From: Paraglaciecola psychrophila 170
Lineage (GTDB): Bacteria; Pseudomonadota; Gammaproteobacteria; Enterobacterales; Alteromonadaceae
Length of the DNA: 64,000 bases
NCBI RefSeq assembly: GCF_000347635.1
Contig: NC_020514.1
Coordinates: 4,278,001-4,342,000, forward strand
Reading direction: 5' to 3'
Shown here: one piece after another, positions 24,320 to 34,160 of the stretch
How positions within the stretch are numbered: position 1 is the stretch's first letter
Layout of the letters: each line of letters starts with the position of its first letter
Translations under genes and position numbers: made by a program
The notes under the pieces: generated by a model
Databases searched by the model: none
Seen by the model: only the letters and a program-made list of their open reading frames with translations
Told to the model about the DNA's origin: nothing

Positions 24320-26527
24320 TTAAGCCAAGCTTACTGGCAACTTTCGAATTCGTTTGCCTGTTACCGCAAAAATTGCATTTGTCAGTGCGGGGGCAATTGG
24401 GGGCGTACCAGGTTCGCCACCACCGCCGATGTCTTCACCACTGTTGATGATCGTTACTTCAATATCAGGAGATGCGTTCATACGCATCACTGGGTAGTCA
24501 TGGAAATTACTTTGCTCTACGGCGCCGTCCTTGATGGTCACCTCACCATACAAGGCTGCACTCAAACCACAGTTAATACCGCTTTCCATTTGCGCCCTAA
24601 AACCATTCGGGCTAACCGCATAACCAGGATCCGCGGCACAATAAACCTTATCAACACGTGGTGTACCGTTTGATAAGTCTAAATCGACAACCTGTGCCAC
24701 TATCGAACCAAAACAAGCGTGTAGTGCTATGCCTTGCCCCCATCCATCAGGCATCGTCTTGCCCCAATTGGCCATCTTTGCGGCAGTATCTAATACCGTT
24801 TGATATCGAGGCTCAGCGTCGAGCAATTTACGACGATACTTATAGGGGTCAACAGCTGCAGCTGCAGCTAGTTCATCAATAAACGATTCAGTAAAAAAAG
24901 CGTGTTGTGAATGGTCGACACTCCGCCAAGGACCAAATGGTACATGGGTGGGACTGTCTACGTAATGAATATATTTATTGGCAATCGAGTACGGAATATA
25001 GGGTGCTTCAACGGGTTCGTGTTTATCAACAAATTGATTCTCCCAAGCCTCGGGTAAGCCCTGCGCATTTAAGGAGGCCTTAAATCGACTCAGTAGTGCT
25101 GGACGATAAAGATCATGTTGCACATCTTCCTCTCGTGACCAAATCATTTTGACCGGTACACCAGGTAAGGCGGTAGCCAGTGCGACAGCTTGAATTGTGT
25201 AGTCGGGACGTCCACGTCGTCCAAAACCGCCACCAAGATACATGTTATTGACCGAGACCTGCTCTTGTTCATAACCAAAGTTATCCACAATCGAATTTTT
25301 GGTCCCTAAGGGATTTTGTACACCTGACCACAGCTCTACTTGGCCATCATGAACCCATGCAGTGCAATTCATTGGTTCCATTGTTACATGAGCAAGGTAA
25401 GGCACCTGATATTCTGCCTCAATAATATTTGCAGCCTGTTTTAGTACTTTACGGGCATCGCCAATTGCATAATCTTCTTGCTCATCACCATCAACAACAG
25501 CTTGGTCCATGTCCGCTCGGAACTGATTAAAAAGTGTCGCTGAGTTCGTCTCGTTGGCTTGATTCTCAGTAAAGTTGAGCTTAATTTTTGCAATCGCTTT
25601 TTTGGCCTGCCAATAACTGTCGGCTATGACACCCACACCGTTATCAAGCTTCACAATTTTGATAACCCCTTTCATGGTTTCTGCATCAGATGCGTCCATG
25701 GAAGAAAGCGTTGTGCCAAAAACAGGTGATGTTTTAACCGTGGCATATTTCATATTGGGTAGCACAACATCAATACCAAACTTAGCGGTACCATCAACTT
25801 TGGCGGGAATATCAAAACGCTGAATTGACTCCTGTCCCATAATCTTAAACTGCTCAGGGGATTTTAAGGTGGGAAACGTCTCGCCTTTATGTGAGGCGGC
25901 TTCAGCGGCAAAGTCAATGTAGGGCGCCGATTTATTACTTGCGTCATGATACAAATAACTGTTCTCACTGCGAATTTCTGCGACGGGTACTTGCCATTTT
26001 TTTGCTGCCGCATTCATTAATAATTCTCTGGCGGCCGCGCCTGCAACGCGCATTCCTCTGACACCCGTTGCCCTGACTGAATAACTGCCCCCCGTAATTT
26101 GCAGACCCAACTGTTGAGTGACGGTTAAAAAGACACCATCAACAGTGTCGTTCAAATACCCTGGCACTTTACCAGGTAACACAACATCACGAGCAATATG
26201 AAAATTGGCGTATTCATTATGAGCTGGTGCCTGTTCCATCGAGACTTTAGACCAATCCGCATCCATTTCATCGGCCAACATCATGGGTAGTGCAGTATGT
26301 GCTCCTTGACCCATTTCTGCATGAGGAACAATGACTGAAATAGTGTTATCTGGTAGTAATTTAACCCACGCATTGATCAATACTTCGCCATCTTTTTGCA
26401 TGAACTTAGCCAACTCGGGAGTACGATGCCCAGGCCTAATAGCAAAGCCTACTGTCACGCCAACTAACAAGCCACCGCCTGCGATTACACCAGCGGTTAG
26501 AAACGCTCTTCTGGTCAACTTACCCAT
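24320..26527 (-). CDS. Isoquinoline 1-oxidoreductase-type molybdenum hydroxylase, large subunit
   Basis: A 735-residue xanthine-dehydrogenase-family subunit that binds molybdopterin cytosine dinucleotide and hydroxylates an aldehyde or N-heterocycle. The start at 26527 is preferred because AGGAGAG is 6 bp upstream and it begins with a twin-arginine signal (MGKLTRRAFLTAGVIAGGG); a longer frame overlaps the small-subunit gene. Cofactor-binding motifs include GQGAHTALPMMLADEMD, YLGGGFGRRGRPDY and the C-terminal GEPGTPPIAPALTNAIFAVTGKRIRKLP with the catalytic Glu. It should be exported folded by Tat with the Fe-S subunit. The true substrate is unknown. Confidence 0.9.
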   Translation of the reverse strand: MGKLTRRAFLTAGVIAGGGLLVGVTVGFAIRPGHRTPELAKFMQKDGEVLINAWVKLLPDNTISVIVPHAEMGQGAHTALPMMLADEMDADWSKVSMEQAPAHNEYANFHIARDVVLPGKVPGYLNDTVDGVFLTVTQQLGLQITGGSYSVRATGVRGMRVAGAAARELLMNAAAKKWQVPVAEIRSENSYLYHDASNKSAPYIDFAAEAASHKGETFPTLKSPEQFKIMGQESIQRFDIPAKVDGTAKFGIDVVLPNMKYATVKTSPVFGTTLSSMDASDAETMKGVIKIVKLDNGVGVIADSYWQAKKAIAKIKLNFTENQANETNSATLFNQFRADMDQAVVDGDEQEDYAIGDARKVLKQAANIIEAEYQVPYLAHVTMEPMNCTAWVHDGQVELWSGVQNPLGTKNSIVDNFGYEQEQVSVNNMYLGGGFGRRGRPDYTIQAVALATALPGVPVKMIWSREEDVQHDLYRPALLSRFKASLNAQGLPEAWENQFVDKHEPVEAPYIPYSIANKYIHYVDSPTHVPFGPWRSVDHSQHAFFTESFIDELAAAAAVDPYKYRRKLLDAEPRYQTVLDTAAKMANWGKTMPDGWGQGIALHACFGSIVAQVVDLDLSNGTPRVDKVYCAADPGYAVSPNGFRAQMESGINCGLSAALYGEVTIKDGAVEQSNFHDYPVMRMNASPDIEVTIINSGEDIGGGGEPGTPPIAPALTNAIFAVTGKRIRKLPVSLA

Positions 26528-26561
26528 ATTCTGCTCTCCTGTATTGTTTTGCGTAAACCGT

Positions 26562-27017
26562 CTAGACAGCAGAGGTTTTCTTGATGGCTGACTTGATACG
26601 ACCATACATACCGCAGCGACACACATTGCCACTCATTGCATTATCTATATCGGCATCGCTTGGCTTGGGGTTGCTGTCGAGTAAGGCGACTGCCGACATG
26701 ATTTGGCCTGACTGACAATATCCGCATTGAGGCACTTGCTCTTCTATCCAAGCTTGTTGCACGGCATGTAAACCGGTTTTGATATCTGCAATGCCTTCAA
26801 TAGTGGTAATACTTCTGCCTGCCACTGCTGCAATAGGGGTAACACATGAGCGAATAGGCTGGCCATCGAGATGAACTGTGCAGGCGCCGCATTGAGCGAT
26901 ACCACAACCAAATTTTGTTCCAACAAGATTGAGTTGTTCCCGAACCACCCACAATAAGGGCGTATCCCCATCAACATCAACACGATGTTTTTGTTCATTA
27001 ACGGTAAGCTCAAACAT
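26562..27017 (-). CDS. Isoquinoline 1-oxidoreductase-type (2Fe-2S) small subunit
   Basis: A 151-residue electron-transfer subunit with two [2Fe-2S] centres. The plant-ferredoxin-type cluster is at [15 protein letters not shown] (about residues 38-52, with a further Cys in RSCVTP). The second is in [10 protein letters not shown] and [13 protein letters not shown]. It lies 34 bp upstream of the Tat-exported large subunit and carries AAGGAAT before its ATG. Electrons presumably go to a membrane cytochrome, but no such gene is adjacent. Its start is only 47 bp from the duplicated mipA front, so that duplicate probably supplies its promoter. Confidence 0.93.
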   Translation of the reverse strand: MFELTVNEQKHRVDVDGDTPLLWVVREQLNLVGTKFGCGIAQCGACTVHLDGQPIRSCVTPIAAVAGRSITTIEGIADIKTGLHAVQQAWIEEQVPQCGYCQSGQIMSAVALLDSNPKPSDADIDNAMSGNVCRCGMYGRIKSAIKKTSAV

Positions 27018-27063
27018 ACTTATTCCTTACGATTTAATCTGAGAGTATAGATAAAATAAAACG

Positions 27064-27400
27064 TCATTACTTCATTGCTTACACCAATGTGGCCTTGATC
27101 AGTAATAACTGCACCAAAACCTAAGCCCCAAAGATCTTCTGGCTTTCAGCTAGCGCGGCTGTGCTAGCGGTAATCGCGATCGCACTAAGTAATAAGGTAC
27201 CAACGAATTTATTTGAGATCATATTTTCTATCCCAATAATGTTTTAAACTGCTGTGTTGTTCAGAATGTTGTCATTATGAACAGCAATGCTTTCTCGAAA
27301 CTTACCGATCCAAAATTGAATCAACGTTTTTGTAAGGTTGGGGAAAGGAATAGCTTAATATTTTTAGAAATATGAGACTTTAACAAGCGTATAAATTAAA
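27064..27400. repeat. Direct repeat copy B: mipA promoter and truncated 5' end
   Basis: This is a second copy of 23701-24038 in the same orientation. It keeps the upstream region, the GGGATAG ribosome site and the mipA signal-peptide codons, then stops matching 47 bp before the Fe-S subunit gene. Similarity ends at the same AAATTAAA string in both copies. Confidence 0.9.
27121..27222 (-). pseudogene. Truncated mipA copy
   Basis: An ATG at 27222 starts MISNKFVGTLLLSAIAITAS and continues to ALAESQKIFGA before a stop at 27121. A one-base loss after the signal peptide (relative to ALAKKPENLWGLG in the intact gene) shifts the frame. The remaining 33 residues cannot form the barrel. Translation may still start here upstream of the oxidoreductase genes. 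Confidence 0.8.
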
Positions 27401-27477
27401 AAAATTATATGAGAAATGAATATATTCGTAGGGAGCAACCGGTCCTTATAAGAACACTAAACAACCATCAACTCCAT

Positions 27478-27506
27478 TAATTATCAGGACATCCATGTTA
27501 ATTACT
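27478..27506. repeat. Palindrome-tipped motif, copy 1
   Basis: TTAATTATCAGGACATCCAT followed by GTTAATTAC matches 27731-27763 over CAGGACATCCATG-TAATTA with one mismatch. The TTAATTA/TAATTA ends are complementary. Confidence 0.5.
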
Positions 27507-27730
27507 TTTTTTTCTTTAGGACGCGAGTTGAGGGATTGATCAAGAGTATTGTGAAGCAAGCAACTTGACCCCTTTTTTTTCAATAGATCCAAATTTGAGC
27601 ATTCATTCGTAATATAACTGTGAAGCTATATCTGAATGAAACCGGGGATAATTGCATATGTACCATCTTAAAATCAAACAATATGTTAACTGTAAACTTG
27701 CACACAGATGTGGCGCTTTTATAGTTACGG

Positions 27731-27763
27731 GCAATTAACAGGACATCCATGATAATTAATTGC
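27731..27763. repeat. Palindrome-tipped motif, copy 2
   Basis: Arms GCAATTAA and TTAATTGC flank CAGGACATCCATGATAA. The core matches copy 1 at 27478-27506. It may be a REP-type element or the end of a lost small insertion. Confidence 0.5.
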
Positions 27764-27778
27764 AAAGCAACCCCTTTA

Positions 27779-28050
27779 GTCGGCAAAGCCGATGCTTTTG
27801 ACCTCCCCTCGACTCAAAGCTCGCCACTTATCTACTCATTTTTGTAGGTCAATCGCAAGGATAGGCGATTGAGTAATAGCTCGTCGGGAACGAATTATTA
27901 CGACCTGCAAAAATGAGTAGATAAGTGGATGAAGAGCATTGCCCTCGAGCGGCACTTTTTGCTTACTTTTTGCTGCTGTAGGCAAAAAGTAAGTTGGACG
28001 AAGGGATTCGTTTGAAAAACTGCATGGATGCAGGTGCCCGATAGGGCATA
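27779..28050 (-). repeat. Dispersed stem-loop repeat, copy R2
   Basis: The stem GCTTACTTTTTG / CAAAAAGTAAG (around CTGCTGTAGG, 27961-27990) sits inside a longer homologous unit. With R3 it shares GTCGGCAAAGCCGATGCTTTTGA-like and CTCGCC strings on the left, GAGCGGC in the middle, and GCAGGTGCCC..AGGGCATAA on the right. With R1 it shares the stem and the TTTCAAAC..ATCCCT string on the opposite strand. Confidence 0.75.
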
Positions 28051-28065
28051 AACAGCTTAGCCACA

Positions 28066-28093
28066 AACAAAAAAACGAGCCTAAGCTCGTTTT
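28066..28093 (-). terminator. Intrinsic terminator of the gcv operon
   Basis: The stem AAAACGAGC / GCTCGTTTT with loop CTAA lies 46 bp after the gcvP stop, and the minus strand continues into a T run. This is a standard rho-independent terminator. Confidence 0.8.
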
Positions 28094-28138
28094 CATCAAA
28101 TCCCAAAGAAAGTTTGAAACCCTTTCAAAAAAAAGAAA

Positions 28139-31051
28139 TTAATCCTCTCTATAACTATCCAAATCCGGACAACTACACATCAAATTCCTATCCCCAAACA
28201 CATCATCAATCCGATTAACCGTTGGCCAAAATTTATTCTTAGCCACACTAGCCACAGGATAAGCAGCCAGCTTTCTGTCATAACTGCGATCCCAGTTGTT
28301 ATCGCAAATGTCTTCAAGGGTGTGAGGTGCGTTATGTAATGGATTATCTGTAGCACTCCATTCACCTGACTCAACTTTGGCGATTTCTAAGCGGATATTC
28401 ACCATAGCTTCAATAAAGCGGTCAAGTTCTGCTTTGGCTTCTGATTCTGTAGGTTCAATCATTAACGTGCCTGCTACAGGGAAACTCATAGTAGGCGCGT
28501 GGAAACCGTAGTCGTTCAAACGTTTGGCGACATCGACTTCGGTAATACCTGAGCTTTCTTTTAGTGGACGTAAATCAATAATACATTCGTGTGCTACGCG
28601 GTTGTTGCGTCCTCGATATAACACTGGATAGTAGGACGTTAATTTTTCAGCCACATAATTTGCGTTGAGCATGGCGACTTCGGTGGCTTTTTTAAGGCCA
28701 GCACTGCCCATCATTTTAATGTACATGTAACTAATTGGTAAAATGGAAGCGCTTCCCCAAGGTGCCGCTGAAACAGCTCCGTGTTCACGTACTTCGCCAT
28801 CGCCTGCGTTTTCAATACCTATGATTTTGTGATTAGGTAAAAATGGCGCTAAGTGGGCTTTAACACCTATTGGGCCCATACCTGGACCGCCACCACCGTG
28901 TGGAATACAGAAGGTTTTGTGTAGGTTTAAGTGTGACACGTCTGAGCCAATATACCCTGGTGAGGTCACGCCTACTTGGGCATTCATATTGGCGCCGTCC
29001 ATATACACCTGACCGCCAAATTCGTGCACTATGTCACACATTTCACGCACAGTTTCTTCGTATACACCGTGGGTAGATGGGTAGGTGATCATAGCGCATG
29101 ATAGGTTATCGGCCACTTCTGCGGCCTTAGTGCGTAAATCGACTAGGTCGACGTTGCCGTCTTTATCGCAATTTACGACTACCACTTTCATACTCACCAT
29201 TTGCGCTGACGCTGGGTTTGTACCGTGGGCAGAACTTGGGATTAAGCAGATATTACGATGCCCTTCTCCCCTGCTCTCATGATATTTCTTAATAGTGATC
29301 AAACCTGCATATTCACCTTGAGCACCTGAGTTGGGTTGCATAGACAAGGCATCGTAGCCAGTAATGTCGATGAGCCATTCACTAAGCTCATCAAGCATTT
29401 GTTTGTAACCTTGTGCTTGCTCAATAGGTGAGAATGGGTGTAGTTGACCAAACTCAGGCCATGTCACGGGGATCATCTCAGCGGTGGCGTTGAGTTTCAT
29501 GGTGCAAGAACCTAACGAAATCATCGAGTGATTTAAGGCTAGGTCTTTGTCTTCTAGTGATTTGATATAACGCAGCATTTCAGTTTCAGAATGATAACTG
29601 TTAAACACTGGATGAGTTAAGAAATCCGATGTTCTGGCTAACTTTTCTGGGATTGAATCACTGCCGTTATCGGTAATAACTTTATCAAAGGCGTTGATAT
29701 CTAGTTCAACATTAGCACCAACAAACGCTTGATATACGGCCTGCAGGTCATCACGTGAAGTTGTTTCATCGATACTTATGCCTAACGAACCATCAACGTC
29801 GGTACGCAAGTTAAGGTTGTTGGCTAAAGCGGCATCAATTATCTGTTGTTTGTTGCTGCTCACATTAACCGTTAACGTGTCGAACCATGTGTTATTTGCT
29901 AGCTCAAAACCTGCTTTGACTAAACCAGCAGCAAGAATGTCTGCAAAACGGTGGATACGTGAAGCAATGGTTTTTAAGCCTTGTGGACCATGATAAACCG
30001 CATAGAAAGACGCCATATTAGCTAACAATACTTGTGCGGTGCAGATGTTCGAGTTAGCTTTTTCGCGGCGAATATGTTGTTCACGAGTTTGCAGTGCCAT
30101 ACGTAAAGCGGGTTTACCTCGGGTATCTTTAGACACACCGATGATACGCCCTGGCAATGAACGCTTGTAACTGTCACGGGTGGCAAAAAACGCAGCATGA
30201 GGGCCACCGTAACCCATAGGTACACCAAAACGTTGCGCACTACCCAGTACTACATCAGCGCCCATTTCACCAGGTGGTTTTAGTAAAATCAAGCTAAGTA
30301 AATCAGAGGCCACTGCTACTATGCCTTTATTGGCTTGCACGGCAGCAATGATATCTGCGATATCATTTACTGCGCCCGATGTACCAGGATATTGTAATAG
30401 TGCGCCAAACACATCGTGCTGACTGGCGTCTTGAGCTTTACCGACAACGATGTCAAAACCAAACATATCTGCGCGAGTTTGCACTACATCTAATGTTTGT
30501 GGGTGCACATCGTCTGCCACAAAAAAGATATTTGCATTGCGATTTTTAGAGACGCGTTTAGCTAATCCCATGGCTTCAGCTGCCGCAGTGGCTTCGTCTA
30601 ACAATGAAGCTGATGCTAGTTCCATACCAGTAAGGTCAATTGTCGCTTGCTGAAAATTAAGTAGGGCTTCTAGTCTGCCTTGAGCAATTTCTGGTTGGTA
30701 AGGCGTATAAGCGGTATACCAACCTGGATTTTCTAATACGTTTCTCTTTATCACATTAGGGGTGAGTGTATCGTAGTAGCCCATTCCTATAAAAGAACGC
30801 ATGACTTTGTTTTTGCTAGCCACTGTTTTTAAATAGGCCAAGGCGTCAGCTTCTGTTTGTGCTTCGCCCACTTTCAACGGTTGAGGTAAACGTATGCCTT
30901 CAGGCACAGTTTGTTGCATTAAATCATCTAACGACTCTGCACCAATTGAAGCAAGCATTTCTGCCATTTCTGCTTCACTGGGACCAATATGACGACGAAC
31001 AAAGTCCTGCTTTTGTTCAAGCTCTGATAATGAAAAATGCGATAATGACAT
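28139..31051 (-). CDS. gcvP: Glycine dehydrogenase (P protein) of the glycine cleavage system
   Basis: A 970-residue PLP enzyme that decarboxylates glycine and passes the aminomethyl group to lipoylated GcvH. The N-terminus [17 protein letters not shown] is diagnostic, and the PLP lysine lies in [21 protein letters not shown] near residue 710. The length is normal for the fused single-chain form. It is last in the gcvT-gcvH-gcvP operon, 133 bp after gcvH; that gap carries a GAGGGC-TTGATA-GCCCTC stem-loop (31152-31169) without a T tract. A terminator follows at 28066-28093. Confidence 0.98.
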   Translation of the reverse strand: MSLSHFSLSELEQKQDFVRRHIGPSEAEMAEMLASIGAESLDDLMQQTVPEGIRLPQPLKVGEAQTEADALAYLKTVASKNKVMRSFIGMGYYDTLTPNVIKRNVLENPGWYTAYTPYQPEIAQGRLEALLNFQQATIDLTGMELASASLLDEATAAAEAMGLAKRVSKNRNANIFFVADDVHPQTLDVVQTRADMFGFDIVVGKAQDASQHDVFGALLQYPGTSGAVNDIADIIAAVQANKGIVAVASDLLSLILLKPPGEMGADVVLGSAQRFGVPMGYGGPHAAFFATRDSYKRSLPGRIIGVSKDTRGKPALRMALQTREQHIRREKANSNICTAQVLLANMASFYAVYHGPQGLKTIASRIHRFADILAAGLVKAGFELANNTWFDTLTVNVSSNKQQIIDAALANNLNLRTDVDGSLGISIDETTSRDDLQAVYQAFVGANVELDINAFDKVITDNGSDSIPEKLARTSDFLTHPVFNSYHSETEMLRYIKSLEDKDLALNHSMISLGSCTMKLNATAEMIPVTWPEFGQLHPFSPIEQAQGYKQMLDELSEWLIDITGYDALSMQPNSGAQGEYAGLITIKKYHESRGEGHRNICLIPSSAHGTNPASAQMVSMKVVVVNCDKDGNVDLVDLRTKAAEVADNLSCAMITYPSTHGVYEETVREMCDIVHEFGGQVYMDGANMNAQVGVTSPGYIGSDVSHLNLHKTFCIPHGGGGPGMGPIGVKAHLAPFLPNHKIIGIENAGDGEVREHGAVSAAPWGSASILPISYMYIKMMGSAGLKKATEVAMLNANYVAEKLTSYYPVLYRGRNNRVAHECIIDLRPLKESSGITEVDVAKRLNDYGFHAPTMSFPVAGTLMIEPTESEAKAELDRFIEAMVNIRLEIAKVESGEWSATDNPLHNAPHTLEDICDNNWDRSYDRKLAAYPVASVAKNKFWPTVNRIDDVFGDRNLMCSCPDLDSYRED

Positions 31052-31184
31052 AGCTTGCTAGGATTCCTGATGTGAACAATAAGTGATGACAAAGAATGCG
31101 AACAAAATATGTTGCCCACACACTTTTTTACAATCATGTTTAAAACGGTTTGAGGGCTTGATAGCCCTCCCTTATGAGTAGACT

Positions 31185-31574
31185 TTACTCATCTTCGATG
31201 TTGCCTTCATATGCTTCGGCATCAAACAAGCCGTCCACTTCCTTTGGATCTTTGGCTCTGATCTTAAATAACCAGCCCTCACCATATGGGTCAGAGTTGA
31301 CTAGCTCTGGTGCGTCTTCTAGGTCTGCGTTGACTTCTAGAATTTCACCGCTGATGGGGGCATACACATCAGATGCGGCTTTAACTGACTCGGCAACAGC
31401 AATGTCATCGCCAGTACCAACTTGAGCACCGACATCCGGTAATTCTACAAACACCATATCGCCTAATAATTGTTGGGCATGGTCGCTGATACCGATAGTA
31501 AACACACCGCCACCTTCAGGGCGCACCCATTCGTGAGTTGAAGCGTAACGTAAATCTGCTGGAATATTGCTCAT
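31185..31574 (-). CDS. gcvH: Glycine cleavage system H protein
   Basis: A 129-residue lipoyl carrier that shuttles the aminomethyl intermediate between GcvP, GcvT and the L protein. The lipoylated lysine is in [19 protein letters not shown] near residue 64. The N-terminus [12 protein letters not shown] and the C-terminus [14 protein letters not shown] are typical. It sits 49 bp after gcvT and 133 bp before gcvP in one operon. Confidence 0.98.
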   Translation of the reverse strand: MSNIPADLRYASTHEWVRPEGGGVFTIGISDHAQQLLGDMVFVELPDVGAQVGTGDDIAVAESVKAASDVYAPISGEILEVNADLEDAPELVNSDPYGEGWLFKIRAKDPKEVDGLFDAEAYEGNIEDE

Positions 31575-31623
31575 GTTTGTTCCTAATAATTATTTTGTTA
31601 ATCTTGAATGTTTATTTTGTCGG

Positions 31624-32703
31624 CTACAAAACACTTTTGCCATTTCTAACAAAGCTAGGTTTGACCACGTTTACTGTAACCCACTTTTTGCGTATTTCAA
31701 CTTCGGCGCTATCGCCAACTGTTGAAGGCACACGTGCCATAGCGATACTATGACCTAAAGTAGGTGAAAATGTACCTGAAGTAATGATGCCTTCACCGCC
31801 GCTAACTTGGACTTTTTGACCAGCGCGTAATACACCCTTTTCGGTCATCACTAAGCCAACTAGCTTGTCTGTGCCTGCTGATTTTTGCTGCTCTAGCGCT
31901 TCACGGCCAACAAATTTTCTATCACTGGGTTCCCATGTAATAGTCCAAGCCATATTAGCCGCCAAGGGTGAGATAGTCTCATCCATATCTTGGCTATACA
32001 AATTCATGCCTGCTTCTAAACGAAGCGTATCTCTAGCACCTAAACCACAAGGTACCACGCCTACATCTAGCAATTTTTGCCAGAAATCTGCAGCATCTGC
32101 AACAGGAACTATAATTTCGTAACCCGCTTCACCTGTATATCCAGTGGTGGCGATAAATAAATCTTCTGCCTGTACACCAAAAAAGGCCTTCATGCCTTCT
32201 ACCGCTTCTTTTTGCGCGGCAGAAAATAACTGAGCAGCTTTACTTTTAGCATTAGGGCCTTGCACGGCAATCATAGCGAACTCTTGACGTTCGGTGATGG
32301 TAACGTCAAATGCGTTGGCTTGTAGTAGCAACCAATCCATATCTTTCTCGCGCGTCGCAGAATTCACCACTAAACGGTAATTGGTTTGGTCGAAATAATA
32401 AACGATCAGGTCGTCTACCACGCCACCCGCTTCATTCAGCATACCGCTATACAACGCCTTGCCTTTATCTTGAAGTTTAACCACGTCGTTAGCCAATAAA
32501 AAACGTAGATACGCCTGAGCATCTTTACCTGTTACATCCACTATGGTCATGTGCGATACATCAAACATACCCGCGTCTTTGCGAACTGCATGATGCTCTT
32601 CTATCTGTGAGCCATAATTAATGGGCATTTCCCAACCGTGAAAATCGACCATCTTGGCCCCAGCTTCTAAATGTTTGGTATGTAGAACAGTTTTATTAGG
32701 CAT
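31624..32703 (-). CDS. gcvT: Aminomethyltransferase (T protein) of the glycine cleavage system
   Basis: A 359-residue tetrahydrofolate-dependent enzyme that releases ammonia and forms 5,10-methylene-THF from GcvH-bound aminomethyl. The N-terminus [20 protein letters not shown], the segment AGMFDVSHM and the folate-site region [13 protein letters not shown] are present. It heads the gcvTHP operon and is divergent from a LysR gene. The 186-bp gap between them shows no recognisable glycine riboswitch, so control by the LysR protein is possible (inference). Confidence 0.98.
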   Translation of the reverse strand: MPNKTVLHTKHLEAGAKMVDFHGWEMPINYGSQIEEHHAVRKDAGMFDVSHMTIVDVTGKDAQAYLRFLLANDVVKLQDKGKALYSGMLNEAGGVVDDLIVYYFDQTNYRLVVNSATREKDMDWLLLQANAFDVTITERQEFAMIAVQGPNAKSKAAQLFSAAQKEAVEGMKAFFGVQAEDLFIATTGYTGEAGYEIIVPVADAADFWQKLLDVGVVPCGLGARDTLRLEAGMNLYSQDMDETISPLAANMAWTITWEPSDRKFVGREALEQQKSAGTDKLVGLVMTEKGVLRAGQKVQVSGGEGIITSGTFSPTLGHSIAMARVPSTVGDSAEVEIRKKWVTVNVVKPSFVRNGKSVL

Positions 32704-32889
32704 AAAATAATGTGACAGTGGCTAAACAATGATCGAATTATAGTGACAGCCATGATGTACAACAAATTGAAATATTTAATGTTTACATTTACATTTCTTA
32801 TGAATAATCGAATAATCATTTAAAAGTCTTATTTAATAGGCTTGTTTACAATGACTTATCCCACATTCAGGAAACTAAGATTAGATTAA

Positions 32890-33744
32890 ATGAAACAACT
32901 CTCTCTGGATAACCTGCGCACGTTTGTCACTGTTGTCGATTTAGGTGGCTATGCAAAAGCAGGCGAAAAACTCGGTCTTTCTCAACCTGCAGTCAGTCTG
33001 CAAATGAAACGCTTAGAGCAACAATTGTCAAAACGTCTTTTTACCAAACAAGGGCAAAGACAGGTCGTTAATCAAGCCGGTTTAAGTGTGTATAAAACAG
33101 CACACACTATGCTGGACTTAAACGACGGTATTTTTCGCCAATTTCAACCCGCGTCATTAAAAGGCAGACTACGACTGGGTATTCCTAGTGAATTTGCCAC
33201 CACTTTACTACCCAGCATTATTGGAGAATTTGGACAGTTATATCCTGATGTATCCCTGGAAGTCACCTCTGCATTGAGTAAATCCTTGCTTGAGGATGAG
33301 GCGCTAAATGGTTTTGACCTTGTGATGGCACTCGTCGACCCCGCCACTGAAGTAGACGGACAAGTATTGCTTATAGATGAGTTAGTGTGGGTAGGCGATC
33401 GAAGCCTAGCGATCCCACAAGCAACGTTATCGTTAGTGTTAGCGCCAGCTGGGTGTGTGTATAGAAGCCGCGTCATCAGCAAATTAAAGCAGCAAACCCG
33501 GCAGTGGCGAATTAGTTATACTAACGCAGACTTAAGCGGCATCACAGCCGCCATTAAGCAGGGATTAGGGATTAGCGCTTTGGCCAAAAGCAGTGTACCC
33601 GAGCAACTAGATATTATTCGGCATCATCATCTGCCAGAGTTAGGCACTATCAAGATATGTTTATTGAGTGGAAAGTCACAGCATCCGCAAGCTAGCGGTA
33701 AATTAGCAGAATTTATTCAGTCAAGATTAGCGCAATCTAACTGA
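32890..33744 (+). CDS. LysR family transcriptional regulator
   Basis: A 284-residue LysR regulator. The winged helix-turn-helix is at residues 5-62 (LDNLRTFVTVVDLGGYAKAGEKLGLSQPAVSLQMKRLE), and a PBP2-type effector domain begins near 91 with LRLGIPSEFATTLLPSI. The N-terminus resembles the LrhA/HdfR branch rather than GcvA. It is transcribed divergently from gcvT, so it could regulate glycine cleavage, but adjacency is the only evidence. A terminator follows at 33758-33806. Confidence 0.9.
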   Translation: MKQLSLDNLRTFVTVVDLGGYAKAGEKLGLSQPAVSLQMKRLEQQLSKRLFTKQGQRQVVNQAGLSVYKTAHTMLDLNDGIFRQFQPASLKGRLRLGIPSEFATTLLPSIIGEFGQLYPDVSLEVTSALSKSLLEDEALNGFDLVMALVDPATEVDGQVLLIDELVWVGDRSLAIPQATLSLVLAPAGCVYRSRVISKLKQQTRQWRISYTNADLSGITAAIKQGLGISALAKSSVPEQLDIIRHHHLPELGTIKICLLSGKSQHPQASGKLAEFIQSRLAQSN

Positions 33745-33757
33745 TTTAGTATTTAAC

Positions 33758-33806
33758 AAAAAAACCGTAGATACTGTTTATGTCAAACAATACCTACGGT
33801 TTTTTA
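33758..33806. terminator. Bidirectional terminator
   Basis: Arms AAAAAAACCGTAG and CTACGGTTTTTT enclose a 23-nt loop between the convergent LysR and small membrane protein genes. A and T runs on both sides allow termination in both directions. Confidence 0.8.
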
Positions 33807-33819
33807 TTATGCTTACTGG

Positions 33820-33990
33820 TTAAATGCTTTGCCTTACTACAATGAAGACCACACCAATAACCAGTAACAACAGAGATAACATTCTTTTGCTGTACTTTCC
33901 GTGATAATAAGCTTTACGTCGTTCCTTGAAAACTGGTCCATCAGCAAACAGTTCCGATGTTTGCCTTCTTTCACCAATTAGACGTTTCAT
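33820..33990 (-). CDS. Small single-pass membrane protein
   Basis: A 56-residue protein with a basic N-terminal half (MKRLIGERRQTSELFADGPV, then ERRKAYYHGKYSKR) and one C-terminal hydrophobic helix (MLSLLLLVIGVVFIVV). The ATG at 33990 has GGGGTG 6 bp upstream; an upstream TTG would add four residues. It lies between a terminator and the ATPase gene. I do not recognise a family. An inner-membrane location with the N-terminus in the cytoplasm is inferred from charge. Confidence 0.6.
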   Translation of the reverse strand: MKRLIGERRQTSELFADGPVFKERRKAYYHGKYSKRMLSLLLLVIGVVFIVVRQSI

Positions 33991-34160
33991 TAAACACCCC
34001 AAATAGAATATAAACAGATAGGTTAATGTTTTTGTACAATTATTGTACGTTCGAAGCTTCGGATAAGATCTTAACCTTTTAGTTCAATTAATTTATCGGC
34101 TTTTGTAACAAAAACTTAACTTAATTTTATTTGCAATGGTTTATGTTTAAAAGTCTGTAT

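Larger units (their letters stand above)
27018..28138. other. Gene-free stretch: duplicated promoter and repeats
   Basis: No intact gene is seen over 1.1 kb. From left to right it holds direct repeat copy B (27064-27400), a first aggacatccat palindromic motif (27478-27506), a second (27731-27763), dispersed repeat R2 (27779-28050) and the gcvP terminator. Open frames near 27580 and 27836 fall in repeat sequence and have no support. Confidence 0.7.

Noticed and set aside
23701..27400. Composite transposon carrying the oxidoreductase genes
   Set aside because: The flanking direct repeats are mipA sequence, not insertion-sequence ends, and no transposase is present.
28139..31051. Large open frames on the opposite strand of gcvP
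   Set aside because: They are shadows of a strongly conserved coding sequence and have no start context.
32704..32889. Glycine riboswitch upstream of gcvT
   Set aside because: The gap is only 186 bp, is shared with a divergent LysR promoter, and shows none of the paired aptamer helices I would expect.
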